NCBI GenBank assembly: GCA_900102235.1
Contig: FMVL01000006.1
Location: 340,440-404,439, forward strand
Reading direction: 5' to 3'
Origin: Lachnospiraceae bacterium XBB2008
GTDB taxonomy: Bacteria > Bacillota > Clostridia > Lachnospirales > Lachnospiraceae
Length of the DNA: 64,000 nt
This document shows, piece by piece, positions 43,442 to 53,001 of the stretch (within the stretch, counting starts at the first letter, position 1; every line of letters starts with the position of its first letter). The translations under genes were made by a program, and so were the position numbers. Under the pieces are notes generated by a model, which did no database searches, was not told the DNA's origin, and saw only the letters and a list, made by a program, of their open reading frames with translations.

Positions 43442-45532
43442 ATGCCCAAGAATCTGTTTATTGCTGAAAAAAAGAGTGTCGGAATGCAGTTTGCCGATGC
43501 ATTGAAACTTTCCGACAAAAATGACAGGAAAGGCTATCTTGAAGCCGGGGATACTATCATCACGTGGTGCCGCGGTCATCTGGTCAGCATGTGCTATCCG
43601 GAGGAATATGATCCGAATCTTAAAAGATGGCGCTATGATACGATCCCTTTTATCCCTGATACATTCAAGTATCAGGTCATTTCCGATGCGACCAGGGAAT
43701 TCGGGATAGTATCCGGTCTGATGAAACGCGATGATGTGGAACGTATCTACGTCTGCACCGACTCGGGTCGCGAAGGAGAGTATATATACAGGCTTGTTGA
43801 ACAGATGTCCGGTGTCACGGGCAAGGAACGCAGGCGTGTGTGGATCGATTCACAGACAGAAGAAGAGATACTTCGCGGCATACGTGAAGCCAAAGATCTC
43901 TCTGCATATGACGACCTTTCCGATTCCGCATATCTTCGCGCGAAAGAAGATTATCTGATGGGAATCAATTTCTCACGCGTGCTTACACTTAAGTTCCAGA
44001 ATCCCATCAAGGATTTTCTTCATACCGAAAAAGCCACGGTCAGCGTCGGACGTGTCATGACCTGTGTGCTCGGTATCGTTGTTGACAGAGAACGCGAGAT
44101 CAGGGATTTTGTAAAAACACCATTTTACAGGGTGATCGCAGATCTGGCCATCGGGGATCTGGCGATCGATGCCGAGTGGAGAGTAACCGATAAGAGTAAG
44201 TTTTTCGAGTCGCCGCTGCTGTATAAGGAGAACGGGTTCAAAGCACGCGAAAGTGCCGAAAAACTCATTGAGGAACTGAAGGCGGATCCGACGGGAAAAG
44301 CGACTCTTGAGAGCATAACCAACAAGAAGGAGACCAAGAACCCGCCCCTTCTGTTTAATCTCGCCGAACTGCAGAACGAATGCTCGAGGATATTTAAGAT
44401 ATCACCTGCCGAAACTTTGAAGATAGCGCAGGAACTATATGATAAGAAGCTTACAACTTATCCGAGGACCGATGCCAGAGTTCTGTCTACCGCAGTTGCC
44501 AAGGAGATAGACAAGAACCTGTCGGGGCTGGCTAAAGGCCCGGTGCTTCCGCAATATGCCGCCGGCGTTCTTTCTCATGGCTCCCATAAAGGACTTGAGA
44601 AGACCAAATACGTCAATGATAAGCAGATCACTGACCACTATGCCATAATCCCGACCGGGCAGACCGGAGCCGTAAGCGGACTGAGCCGTACCTCGGGAAA
44701 GGTATACGAACTGATCGTCAGAAGGTTCTTAAGCATCTTCATGAGAAGCGCAACTTATCAGAAATGCGCACTCGTGCTTAAGGTCGGAGAGGAGCGTTTC
44801 TATGCTTCATTTAAGGTTCTGACCGATCCCGGATTCCTGGATGTGATCCGTCTCCCTTCGGGAAAAGAAAGAAGCGCTGAAGCCGGCAATGAGCAGCCGG
44901 AAACCGCAGAGAGCGATAATAACGGTAAAACCGCGCAAGCAAATGAAGATACTGAAGATAAAAGCATAGATGCCGATACTCTCGAAAGGATCTCGAAACT
45001 TAAGAAAGGTGATCAGCTTGATATAAACGGCTATGATATCAAGGAAGGAGAGACTTCTCCTCCCAAGAGATATAATTCCGGTGCTCTGATCCTTACTATG
45101 GAAAACGCGGGACAGTTCATAGAAGACGAGGAACTTCGAGCTCAGATAAAGGGCTCGGGGATCGGAACTTCAGCTACCAGAGCCGATATCCTGGAGAAAC
45201 TGGTCAGGAATAAATATCTTGCTCTCAATCCGAAGACTCAGATATACACCCCGACCATGCTCGGCGAAGTGATATATGAAGTCGTGAAAGTCTCGATCAA
45301 ACCGCTCCTCTCACCCGAGATGACCGCGAGCTGGGAGAAAGGGCTTTCCGGAGTGGCCGAAGGCAACATATCATCCGATGAGTATATGCAGAAACTTTCG
45401 GATTTTGTGAGCCGTTATACCAATTATGTTAAAAAGGCGGATTCCGGAGCGGGATATTTTAAACAGAGATTTGCCTATGTAGGTCAGTTCTACAAAACGA
45501 AACAGAACACTGCGAAAGATGATCAAAAATAG
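43442..45532 (+). CDS. topB: Type IA DNA topoisomerase (TopB / topoisomerase III-like) with altered Toprim motif
   Basis: A 696-residue type IA topoisomerase. The Toprim domain fills about 1-130 and the catalytic tyrosine is Tyr340 in TTYPRTDAR. GTSATRAD near 575 is the conserved strand-gate motif. Two oddities are visible. The Toprim DxD reads TDSGREGE (Asp107, Gly109), so the second acidic residue is missing. An acidic low-complexity insert of about 35 residues sits at 478-515. There is no C-terminal zinc finger. It relaxes or decatenates DNA through a single-strand break. A minimal GGGAAAAC precedes the ATG. Confidence 0.87.
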   Translation: MPKNLFIAEKKSVGMQFADALKLSDKNDRKGYLEAGDTIITWCRGHLVSMCYPEEYDPNLKRWRYDTIPFIPDTFKYQVISDATREFGIVSGLMKRDDVERIYVCTDSGREGEYIYRLVEQMSGVTGKERRRVWIDSQTEEEILRGIREAKDLSAYDDLSDSAYLRAKEDYLMGINFSRVLTLKFQNPIKDFLHTEKATVSVGRVMTCVLGIVVDREREIRDFVKTPFYRVIADLAIGDLAIDAEWRVTDKSKFFESPLLYKENGFKARESAEKLIEELKADPTGKATLESITNKKETKNPPLLFNLAELQNECSRIFKISPAETLKIAQELYDKKLTTYPRTDARVLSTAVAKEIDKNLSGLAKGPVLPQYAAGVLSHGSHKGLEKTKYVNDKQITDHYAIIPTGQTGAVSGLSRTSGKVYELIVRRFLSIFMRSATYQKCALVLKVGEERFYASFKVLTDPGFLDVIRLPSGKERSAEAGNEQPETAESDNNGKTAQANEDTEDKSIDADTLERISKLKKGDQLDINGYDIKEGETSPPKRYNSGALILTMENAGQFIEDEELRAQIKGSGIGTSATRADILEKLVRNKYLALNPKTQIYTPTMLGEVIYEVVKVSIKPLLSPEMTASWEKGLSGVAEGNISSDEYMQKLSDFVSRYTNYVKKADSGAGYFKQRFAYVGQFYKTKQNTAKDDQK

Positions 45533-45550
45533 CGAAAGGAAGACCAAGAG

Positions 45551-46222
45551 ATGATTGACAGTATGACTATAAAGGAAATGTATGATCTTAACGAGACCAT
45601 CGCTGCCGAACTGTTTGAAGGAAAGGATTATCCCTGGGAAGTGCTCCCCGAGATAAAGGATTTCATAATCAGACTCGGGAAAACGCTCCCGGCAGATATG
45701 TATGATGAGGTATCCGAGAATGTCTGGGTAGCAAAGAATGCGAAAGTTTTTCCTTCGGCTTATCTGGGTGCCCCCTGCATCATAGACGAAGAGGCGGAGG
45801 TCAGACACTGCGCCTTCATCAGAGGTTCCGCTATTGTCGGAAAAGGAGCGGTAGTAGGCAATTCCGTAGAGTTGAAGAATGTTGTCCTGTTCAATAAAGT
45901 GCAGGTTCCTCATTACAATTATGTCGGCGATTCCGTTCTCGGCTTTAAGGCGCACATGGGTGCGGGATCCATTACAAGTAATGTGAAATCGGACAAGACT
46001 CTGGTGATCGTTAAGTCCGCAGACGGTGAGATAGAGACCGGTTATAAGAAATTCGGTGCGATGCTCGGTGATAATGTGGAAGTCGGTTGTAATTCGGTAC
46101 TGAATCCGGGTACGGTCATTGGACGCGGTACCAGCGTATATCCCACATCCAGTGTCCGCGGCCATATACCTGCCGGATGCATATTCAAGAATGCGGATAA
46201 TATAGTCAAGAGAGCAAACTAA
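45551..46222 (+). CDS. Hexapeptide-repeat (left-handed beta-helix) protein, nucleotidyl/acyltransferase-like
   Basis: A 223-residue protein. From about 75 on it carries imperfect hexapeptide repeats (AIVGKGAVVGNSVELKN, VEVGCNSVLNPGTVIG) that form a left-handed beta-helix like the C terminus of GlmU. No nucleotidyltransferase domain is present. The N-terminal 70 residues are a helical cap (MTIKEMYDLNETIAAELF). It probably transfers an acetyl or acyl group to a sugar nucleotide, but the substrate is not evident. AAAGGAAG lies before the ATG. A terminator follows. Confidence 0.8.
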   Translation: MIDSMTIKEMYDLNETIAAELFEGKDYPWEVLPEIKDFIIRLGKTLPADMYDEVSENVWVAKNAKVFPSAYLGAPCIIDEEAEVRHCAFIRGSAIVGKGAVVGNSVELKNVVLFNKVQVPHYNYVGDSVLGFKAHMGAGSITSNVKSDKTLVIVKSADGEIETGYKKFGAMLGDNVEVGCNSVLNPGTVIGRGTSVYPTSSVRGHIPAGCIFKNADNIVKRAN

Positions 46223-46273
46223 AGCCGGGATACGCGACGGAATACATTTTTATTGACTAAAGCGGCTTTTTTT
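46221..46273 (+). terminator. Rho-independent terminator after the hexapeptide-repeat gene
   Basis: AAAGCCG at 46221-46227 pairs with CGGCTTT at 46263-46269, followed by more Ts. The loop is long (35 bases), so efficiency is uncertain. Confidence 0.65.
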
Positions 46274-46319
46274 GATACATTTTTACACGGGTTTTTCCCG
46301 CATTAAAGGAGGAGATAAA

Positions 46320-47357
46320 ATGAAAAAGAAAATCGTAAGTTTGGTACTTGCGGCTGCTATGACATTAAGTCTGTGCGCATGTGGCGCTACAGGTGCAGAA
46401 ACGACTGACGGAGCCGCTACAGAAACCGAGACAGCAGCAGACGATTCGGCAGCAGATGCAAATGCCTCTTCGGGCGATTCCTATACCGTAGGTATCTGCC
46501 AGCTCGTTCAGCATCCCGCTCTTGATGCCGCAACCAAGGGATTCAAGGATTCTCTTACAGAGCTTCTCGGAGACAAGGTATCTTTTGATGAGCAGAACGC
46601 TGCAGGCGATTCGGCTACCTGCGCAACCATAGCTAACCAGTTCGTTGCTTCAAATGTTGATCTTATCCTTGCAAATGCTACAGCACCTCTTCAGGCTGCA
46701 GCAGCTGCCACTAATGAGATCCCGATCCTCGGAACTTCCGTTACGGATTATGCAACTGCTCTTGAGATCGACGGATGGACAGGCAAGACAGGAGTCAACA
46801 TCTCCGGTACTTCAGACCTTGCTCCCATAGCAGAGCAGGCTGCAATGCTCAATGAGCTTTTCCCTGATGCTTCAAACATCGGTATCCTGTACTGCTCAGC
46901 TGAGCCCAACTCCCAGTATCAGGCAAAGATGATGACAGAGAGCCTTTCAACATACGGTTCTTACACCATTAAAGAGTATACATTCGCAGACTCCAACGAT
47001 ATAGCTTCGGTTGCTACGACTGCTTCATCCGAGTGCGATGTTATCTATGTTCCCACCGATAACACAGCAGCATCCAATGCCGAGGTCATCAACAATGTAT
47101 GTCTTCCCGCAGGCGTACCGATCATCGCCGGCGAAGAAGGTCTCTGCAAGGGCTGCGGTGTTGCCACACTTTCCATTGATTACTATGATCTCGGATATGC
47201 TACCGGTAAGATGGCATACGAGGTTCTCGTAAACGGTGCTGACATCAGCAACATGGAAGTTGAGTATGCTCCTCAGGTTACCAAGGAGTTCAACAAGACC
47301 ATCTGCGACGAACTCGGCATCACAGTTCCCGATTCTTATGTGGCTATCGAGGAATGA
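46320..47357 (+). CDS. ABC transporter substrate-binding lipoprotein (TrpX-type)
   Basis: A 345-residue lipoprotein. The ATG at 46320 follows a perfect AAAGGAGGAG. The signal peptide MKKKIVSLVLAAAMTLSLCAC has a lipobox cleaved before the second Cys (LCAC). A Thr/Ala/Glu-rich linker precedes the binding domain. The fold matches the ABC_sub_bind family that includes tryptophan/tyrosine-type (TrpX) binding proteins. The start of the mature domain, YTVGICQLVQHPALDAATKGF, is characteristic. It feeds the permease and ATPase that follow. An intergenic terminator after it should keep binding protein levels above those of the membrane parts. Confidence 0.9.
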   Translation: MKKKIVSLVLAAAMTLSLCACGATGAETTDGAATETETAADDSAADANASSGDSYTVGICQLVQHPALDAATKGFKDSLTELLGDKVSFDEQNAAGDSATCATIANQFVASNVDLILANATAPLQAAAAATNEIPILGTSVTDYATALEIDGWTGKTGVNISGTSDLAPIAEQAAMLNELFPDASNIGILYCSAEPNSQYQAKMMTESLSTYGSYTIKEYTFADSNDIASVATTASSECDVIYVPTDNTAASNAEVINNVCLPAGVPIIAGEEGLCKGCGVATLSIDYYDLGYATGKMAYEVLVNGADISNMEVEYAPQVTKEFNKTICDELGITVPDSYVAIEE

Positions 47358-47389
47358 TATCCCGATAAATCTTTATGATATTGAGTTTC

Positions 47390-47424
47390 AAAAGGCCCGT
47401 CGTCTTGTGCGGCAGGCCTTTTTT
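47390..47424 (+). terminator. Intra-operon terminator between binding protein and permease
   Basis: AAAAGGCC pairs with GGCCTTTT, followed by TTTTGTG. Partial read-through would explain a binding protein in excess over the permease. A TATGATAT element just downstream (near 47430) could be a second promoter. Confidence 0.75.
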
Positions 47425-47475
47425 GTGTTATGATATTTGTCTGTAGGCTTTATATAAGCTGAGGAGGATTATCAG

Positions 47476-48408
47476 TTGAGTATTATGAATCTATTGAATG
47501 CCCTACCGGGTGCCTGTGCACAGGGACTGATCTGGGGCATCATGGCCATCGGAGTATTTATTACCTTTAAAATACTCGATCTGGCCGATCTGACGGTTGA
47601 CGGTACGATGGCTACGGGCGGCGCGGTCTGCGTTATGATGATGGTGTCAGGACACAGTGTCGGAGTATCGCTGCTGGTTGCGTTTATCGTAGGATGTGTG
47701 GCAGGACTTGTTACCGGCGTATTACATACTTTCCTCGGTATCCCTGCTATCCTGAGCGGTATCCTGACGCAGCTCGGATTGTATTCCATCAATTTACGCA
47801 TACTGGACAATAAGGCCAATCAGGCGATCAATGTTGATAAATACAATCTGCTCGTTTCCTTAAGGTATATCAAAGGTGTTCCTTTCTATAAGAACACGAT
47901 CCTTGTCGTAGCGATAATCATCGCACTCCTGGTCGGTATCCTGTACTGGTTCTTCGGAACGGAACTCGGAAGTGCCATAAGAGCTACAGGTTCCAACCAG
48001 AACATGAGCCGCGCACAGGGCATAAACACCAACGCGATGAAGGTGATCGGACTCATATTAAGTAACGGCATAGTTGCTTTTTCCAGCGGACTTTATGCGC
48101 AGTATCAGGGATTTGCCGATGTCAACGCCGGAAGAGGAGCTATCGTCATCGGTCTGGCCGCTGTCATAATCGCTGAGGTCATATTCGGCAAGATCAAAGG
48201 CAATTTCGCTTTCAGACTGTTAAGCGTTTCTTTCGGTGCGATCATATATTATATAGTTCTTCAGATAGTTATGTGGCTCGGTCTTAATTCCAATGATCTT
48301 AAGCTGATCAGCGCGATCATAGTTGCCCTGTTCCTGGCTATCCCTTATCTCAAGACCAAATATGCACCCAGGAAAGTCGTAAAGAAGGGAGATGGCGCCG
48401 ATGCTTGA
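47476..48408 (+). CDS. ABC transporter permease (TrpY-type, BPD_transp_2 family)
   Basis: A 310-residue membrane protein with 8-9 helices. GAIRATGSNQNMSRAQGIN near 175-193 is the cytoplasmic coupling loop of the branched-chain amino acid/ribose-type permease family. The start is TTG at 47476, chosen because GAGGAGG lies eight bases upstream; the in-frame ATG at 47485 is too far from it. The C terminus overlaps the ATPase gene by 8 bases. Confidence 0.88.
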   Translation: MSIMNLLNALPGACAQGLIWGIMAIGVFITFKILDLADLTVDGTMATGGAVCVMMMVSGHSVGVSLLVAFIVGCVAGLVTGVLHTFLGIPAILSGILTQLGLYSINLRILDNKANQAINVDKYNLLVSLRYIKGVPFYKNTILVVAIIIALLVGILYWFFGTELGSAIRATGSNQNMSRAQGINTNAMKVIGLILSNGIVAFSSGLYAQYQGFADVNAGRGAIVIGLAAVIIAEVIFGKIKGNFAFRLLSVSFGAIIYYIVLQIVMWLGLNSNDLKLISAIIVALFLAIPYLKTKYAPRKVVKKGDGADA

Positions 48409-49195
48409 ATTAAAGAATATTCACAAGACGTTCAATCCCGGAACGGTCAATGAAAAAACAGCTTTAAGCGGACTTAACTTAAGACTTAACGAAGGCGATT
48501 TCGTAACAGTCATAGGCGGTAACGGAGCAGGTAAGTCAACCATGCTGAACGCCATAGCGGGAGTGTGGCTTGTAGATGAAGGCACGATCACCATAGACGG
48601 TGATGATGTGACCAAGCTTCCCGAGCATAAGAGAGCAAAGTATCTCGGTCGAGTATTCCAGGATCCCATGAACGGAACCGCCGCTACGATGCAGATCGAC
48701 GAAAACCTCGCGCTTGCAGCCAGAAGGGGCAAGCTCAGAAGCCTGAAAAAAGGTATTACAGCTAAGGAAATGTCATATTTTAAAGAAAGACTGGCTACCC
48801 TTGATCTTGGCCTTGAAGACAGAATGACCACAAAAGTTGGTCTTTTATCCGGTGGTCAGAGACAGGCACTTACCCTGCTGATGGCAGCTCTCGTTAAACC
48901 CAGGCTCCTTCTTCTTGATGAGCATACCGCGGCTCTTGATCCCAAGACCGCTTCCAAGGTCCTTGAGACCACTCAGCGTATAGTTGATGCAGACAATATC
49001 ACTACACTTATGATCACGCATAACATGAAGGATGCCATTGCTCACGGCAATCGTCTGATAATGATGCATGAAGGAAATATCATTTATGATGTTTCGGGTG
49101 AAGAGAAGAAGAATCTCCATGTAAGCGATCTTTTGGCTAAATTCGAAGAAGTAAGCGGCGGTGCATTTGCAAACGACCGCATGATGCTCAACTGA
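48401..49195 (+). CDS. ABC transporter ATP-binding protein (TrpZ-type)
   Basis: A 264-residue ATPase with Walker A GGNGAGKST near 39-47, signature LSGGQRQALTLLMAAL near 144, Walker B LLLLDEHTAALD, and switch His in MITHNM. The second ATG (48401) is chosen because AAGGGAG is ten bases away; the first ATG (48392) would abut that site. It overlaps the permease gene by 8 bases. The whole system resembles TrpXYZ importers, for which aromatic amino acids are one proven ligand; the actual substrate is open. Confidence 0.9.
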   Translation: MLELKNIHKTFNPGTVNEKTALSGLNLRLNEGDFVTVIGGNGAGKSTMLNAIAGVWLVDEGTITIDGDDVTKLPEHKRAKYLGRVFQDPMNGTAATMQIDENLALAARRGKLRSLKKGITAKEMSYFKERLATLDLGLEDRMTTKVGLLSGGQRQALTLLMAALVKPRLLLLDEHTAALDPKTASKVLETTQRIVDADNITTLMITHNMKDAIAHGNRLIMMHEGNIIYDVSGEEKKNLHVSDLLAKFEEVSGGAFANDRMMLN

Positions 49196-49203
49196 TATAA
49201 CGT

Positions 49204-51468
49204 ATGGATACTAAACCCGTCAAAAAAGGCGAACTCCTGGTAAAAAAAGACAGCCCCATCGAAAATCTGTGGTATATTGCCGACGGTACTATCGTCATGG
49301 ATTCGGGCATCAGCAAGATCACTCTTAAGAAGGGCGATTTTATAGGTCTTGCCGATTTTGATACGGGTATCCATTCTTATACTTATTACGCTACGAGCGA
49401 TTCTCAGATCATGAGCTTTTCCACACTTGAGAATCTGTATAACACGGCTTTTTACTCCGCGAAGAGTGAAAACTGCCGTGCTCTGGTTCTTGCGCTCAAT
49501 CACATGCTCAGAGATTCTTATTCGCAGCTTGCGACTCTGTGTGAGGCCAGCGAGAAGCTTTCTGTTCTTGTTAAGTACACCTACTCAAAATACTGTGAAT
49601 ATACCAGAGAACTGCATGCGTCCGTAGAATCGATGGATGCCATGGAGGATGCTCCCGACGCGATAGCGATGACCGTCAATCAGAAGATGCTCTATATGAT
49701 GCATAAGGGCGCATATAACATGCTTGCAGTCAAGGAGTCCTCTGCCGGTCTCATATCCGGAGGGATAGTTCCGGGATATATGCTTCATGCTGTATCCGAC
49801 CTTCACGAAGTGAGCCGTGCGATCGATTATGTTCACGGAGTAGTGGATGAGTGCCTGGATCTGATGATGAGTGAATCAGAGGATGACCTCTACGGTCGTC
49901 TGGGCGATATCGCGATAAGAGCAACGGCCGATCATCCTCTTTATCCGGACATAACAGGTCTGATGAACGGACTTAATGAAGCTGTCAGCGCATATACGCC
50001 GGATGTGGCGGAAACACGCAGGCTGATATACGAACGCAGGGCTTCTTCGATAAGCGTTGACAGGAACGGAGATGATGAAAGCTCTGCGGATAACAGCGTG
50101 GCATCCAAGCTTGTCGGCAGTCTGAATACGATAATCGAGTTCTGTAATTATCCGGCTGAAAATGCGACTAAACTCAAAGAAGCCGTAGCCGCGTTCAAGA
50201 AAGTGTCGGATCCTTTCTCATCGGATGATGAGGTCAGGCGTATCCGTCAGGTCATCGAAGAGAACTTCTATACACTTTATGTATGTGTTCTTGAAGCACG
50301 GCTTCAGGCTGTTGATGTGCCTGTCATCATAAAGATGTTCCTGGATTTCGGATACCTTGACGAAGAACTCTGCGGCATCCGCAATGCCTGTGCGCTCTAT
50401 GATATCTGCCGTACATACTGCGGTGATAAGAAAAAGGGCGTTTATACGGCATCCGAATGGCTTACGGCCGTATTTACCAATGAAAAGAATCCCAGCATAA
50501 ACGAATTCGAACAGTCATTTGAGGAGTACGTCAAGGAACAGGTGACCAACGGACGTATACCCTCAGCCAAAGCCGGTGCGATCATAAAAGACCGTGCCCA
50601 GATGGTCATGTTTGAGATGCAGAACATGTTCAGACGAACATCCAAGATATGTTCAGGTCAGATCCTCGCATTCATGCCGATCCTCTGTGATTATCAGATG
50701 ATGCGCGGTGTAAAGGATGACCTGATCGATCCCCATATCATCACTGAAGCGATCGAACGGATAAAAGCCATTGACTATTCGCTTTTCTACAGAGAGACCA
50801 TGGTTGTCTTCAGTGAAAAAGAAAACCTTCATGACGTAGTCCATGTTGAGGTATTGCCGGATATCATCCTTATGCCTGTAGCCGGCACCAGAGGCGCGAT
50901 GTGGCAGGAGATCTCGGGCAGAGACCGGACTACTCCCGCCAGAATGATGTTCCCCGTCATCTGTGTCGAGAATCTCGAGAAGATCGTCATCAAAGTCCTC
51001 GGCGAATTCAGATGGGAGATGTGCAAGCGCATGCAGGGCATGAGATGGAATGATGTTACGGATCCTTCCCTTACCAGCCTTTACTGCGATTATCTCCAGT
51101 TCTATCGTAAGAATTCCGAAGTAAGTGCCGAACAGAAAGAGAAGATCAAGATCGGACTTCAGAGATACAAGCAGAACTTCAAAGAGTATTTCGTAAATGA
51201 TTACAGCGAATATATACGCTATGAATCATCGGGCTCGCCTCATCTTAACAAGATAGCCAGGAGCATTCTGTATGCGCAGTGTCCGTTTGCGGCACCGATC
51301 AGGAACAAACTTGCGGATAACCCCATATACAGTGAGGTGTCCGAGCGATACAGGGTCAAGGTAGGACAGCAGCTCCACAAGCTGGACAATGTTCAGAAAA
51401 AGCTCGCAAGCAGAGGCCAGCCGATCCCCAGGGAGCTTAAATCGGAGATCGATTTCTATAATATGTAA
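49204..51468 (+). CDS. Large protein with Crp-like cyclic-nucleotide-binding-type N terminus, function unknown
   Basis: A 754-residue soluble protein. Residues 5-95 fit a cupin-like cNMP-binding fold (KGELLVKKDSPIENLWYIADG, then LKKGDFIGLADFDTG), but the phosphate-binding cassette arginine is not evident. The remaining 650 residues are mostly helical, with about eight amphipathic stretches and the conspicuous PVAGTRGAMWQEISGRDRTTPAR near 560. I see no DNA-binding helix-turn-helix, kinase, GGDEF or EAL motif. I do not recognise the main family. It starts 8 bases after the ABC ATPase gene, so it belongs to that operon. A regulator or effector that binds a nucleotide is a guess. Confidence 0.6.
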   Translation: MDTKPVKKGELLVKKDSPIENLWYIADGTIVMDSGISKITLKKGDFIGLADFDTGIHSYTYYATSDSQIMSFSTLENLYNTAFYSAKSENCRALVLALNHMLRDSYSQLATLCEASEKLSVLVKYTYSKYCEYTRELHASVESMDAMEDAPDAIAMTVNQKMLYMMHKGAYNMLAVKESSAGLISGGIVPGYMLHAVSDLHEVSRAIDYVHGVVDECLDLMMSESEDDLYGRLGDIAIRATADHPLYPDITGLMNGLNEAVSAYTPDVAETRRLIYERRASSISVDRNGDDESSADNSVASKLVGSLNTIIEFCNYPAENATKLKEAVAAFKKVSDPFSSDDEVRRIRQVIEENFYTLYVCVLEARLQAVDVPVIIKMFLDFGYLDEELCGIRNACALYDICRTYCGDKKKGVYTASEWLTAVFTNEKNPSINEFEQSFEEYVKEQVTNGRIPSAKAGAIIKDRAQMVMFEMQNMFRRTSKICSGQILAFMPILCDYQMMRGVKDDLIDPHIITEAIERIKAIDYSLFYRETMVVFSEKENLHDVVHVEVLPDIILMPVAGTRGAMWQEISGRDRTTPARMMFPVICVENLEKIVIKVLGEFRWEMCKRMQGMRWNDVTDPSLTSLYCDYLQFYRKNSEVSAEQKEKIKIGLQRYKQNFKEYFVNDYSEYIRYESSGSPHLNKIARSILYAQCPFAAPIRNKLADNPIYSEVSERYRVKVGQQLHKLDNVQKKLASRGQPIPRELKSEIDFYNM

Positions 51469-51490
51469 ACCAATATTTTGTGGTAATTAC

Positions 51491-51505
51491 TTGTTGCATC
51501 AACAA
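51491..51505 (+). promoter_or_regulatory. Palindrome over the uraA promoter -35
   Basis: TTGTTG-CAT-CAACAA is a perfect inverted repeat whose right half overlaps the -35. It is a candidate operator; no regulator is identified. Confidence 0.4.
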
Positions 51506-51522
51506 CATGTAGCGGTTATAAT
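51494..51522 (+). promoter_or_regulatory. Sigma-A promoter of the uraA-upp operon
   Basis: -35 TTGCAT at 51494-51499, 17-bp spacing, and perfect -10 TATAAT at 51517-51522. The leader is about 37 bases and shows no PyrR-type stem-loop. Confidence 0.75.
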
Positions 51523-51565
51523 CGAGTTTAGAGATTTTTTATGATTCTGCAGAGGAGGGATTATC

Positions 51566-52978
51566 ATGAGTGATAAAGTCACACCTATTGTTGATGCAAG
51601 GACTCTCGGGGTTCCCAAAATGCTGGTCCTCGGTCTCCAGCACATGTTTGCGATGTTCGGAGCGACCATTCTGGTACCGATACTCGTAACAAGTTATTTC
51701 CACGGACAGGGCCTTTCGGTACAGGTCACATTATTCTTTGCCGGTATCGGCACATTGTTTTTCCATCTTTGCTCTAAATTCAAAGTACCTGCATTCCTGG
51801 GAAGCTCATTTGCATTTCTGGGTGGATTTGCCACGGTTGCGGAACTTAATACCGGCAGATTCGCCAATATGAGTTATGGCGAGAAACTTCCCTATGCAAC
51901 AGGCGGTATCGTTATAGCGGGACTTCTTTACCTGATACTTGCTCTTGTCATCAAGCTTGTCGGTGTAAAGCGCGTCATGAAGTATCTGCCTCCAGTAGTT
52001 ACCGGTCCTATCATCATCTGTATAGGTTTAAGCCTCGCGCCTTCCGCAATAAGCAATGCGAGTACCAACTGGCTGCTTGCTTTCATAGCACTTGCCACCG
52101 TTGTTGTATTCAACATCTGGGGCAAGGGAATGTTCAAGATAATCCCCATTCTGATGGGCGTTCTGGTTTCCTATGTGGTAGCGCTTATACTTAATGCCGT
52201 AGGCATGACCAATGCCGACGGTTCAGCTATCCTTAACTTTGCAACCGTAAAGGATGCCGCTGTTGTCGGACTCCCTCCTTTCCAGTTATGCAAGTTCGAT
52301 ATCACTGCGATCCTTGTCATGGCTCCGATCGCGATAGCGACCATGATGGAACACATCGGTGATATCTCAGCCATTTCAGCTACTACGGGTGAGAACTTCC
52401 TTGAAGATCCCGGTCTTCACAGAACTCTTATCGGAGACGGTCTTGCAACATCGCTCTCGGCACTTTTCGGAGGCCCCGCAAACACTACATACGGTGAGAA
52501 CACAGGCGTTCTTGAACTCTCACATGTATATGATCCCAGAGTCATCCGTATAGCAGCCGGATTTGCCATCCTCTTAAGCTTCATTCCCAAGATATCGGAG
52601 ATCATCGGATCCCTTCCTTCAGCGATCATCGGCGGAATCAGTTTTATCCTTTACGGAATGATCTCAGCGATCGGTGTTCGTAATATAGTTGAGAACAAGG
52701 TTGATTTCACCAAATCACGCAACCTTATGATAGCAGCAGTCATCCTTGTATGCGGCCTCGGATTCTCCAGCGGCCTTACATTTAACATCGGATCCACCAG
52801 CATCACACTTACTTCTCTTGCCATAGCCGCTATTGCAGGTATCCTCCTCAATGCGATCCTTCCCGGCAATGATTATGAGTTCGGTACAAATCCCGATGGT
52901 GACATCAACAGAGGTATTTCGATCAATCCTCTTCATGAAGATGTAGATAGCAACGCACATATCGACGACGGAAAGTGA
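51566..52978 (+). CDS. uraA: Uracil permease (NCS2 family)
   Basis: A 470-residue membrane protein with about 14 helices. It has the UraA hallmarks: the N-terminal [38 protein letters not shown] with its key Glu near 250, and [13 protein letters not shown] near 305. It imports uracil with protons. AGAGGAGGG lies 8 bases before the ATG. upp follows 23 bases later, forming a pyrimidine salvage pair. A C-terminal tail of about 35 polar residues is longer than usual. Confidence 0.94.
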   Translation: MSDKVTPIVDARTLGVPKMLVLGLQHMFAMFGATILVPILVTSYFHGQGLSVQVTLFFAGIGTLFFHLCSKFKVPAFLGSSFAFLGGFATVAELNTGRFANMSYGEKLPYATGGIVIAGLLYLILALVIKLVGVKRVMKYLPPVVTGPIIICIGLSLAPSAISNASTNWLLAFIALATVVVFNIWGKGMFKIIPILMGVLVSYVVALILNAVGMTNADGSAILNFATVKDAAVVGLPPFQLCKFDITAILVMAPIAIATMMEHIGDISAISATTGENFLEDPGLHRTLIGDGLATSLSALFGGPANTTYGENTGVLELSHVYDPRVIRIAAGFAILLSFIPKISEIIGSLPSAIIGGISFILYGMISAIGVRNIVENKVDFTKSRNLMIAAVILVCGLGFSSGLTFNIGSTSITLTSLAIAAIAGILLNAILPGNDYEFGTNPDGDINRGISINPLHEDVDSNAHIDDGK

Positions 52979-53001
52979 TCTGTCAACATTGGAGAAAAAG
53001 C

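Noticed and set aside
46220..46320. Start of the binding protein at 46272
   Set aside because: The 16 extra codons would lie before the AAAGGAGGAG site and spoil the lipoprotein signal peptide.
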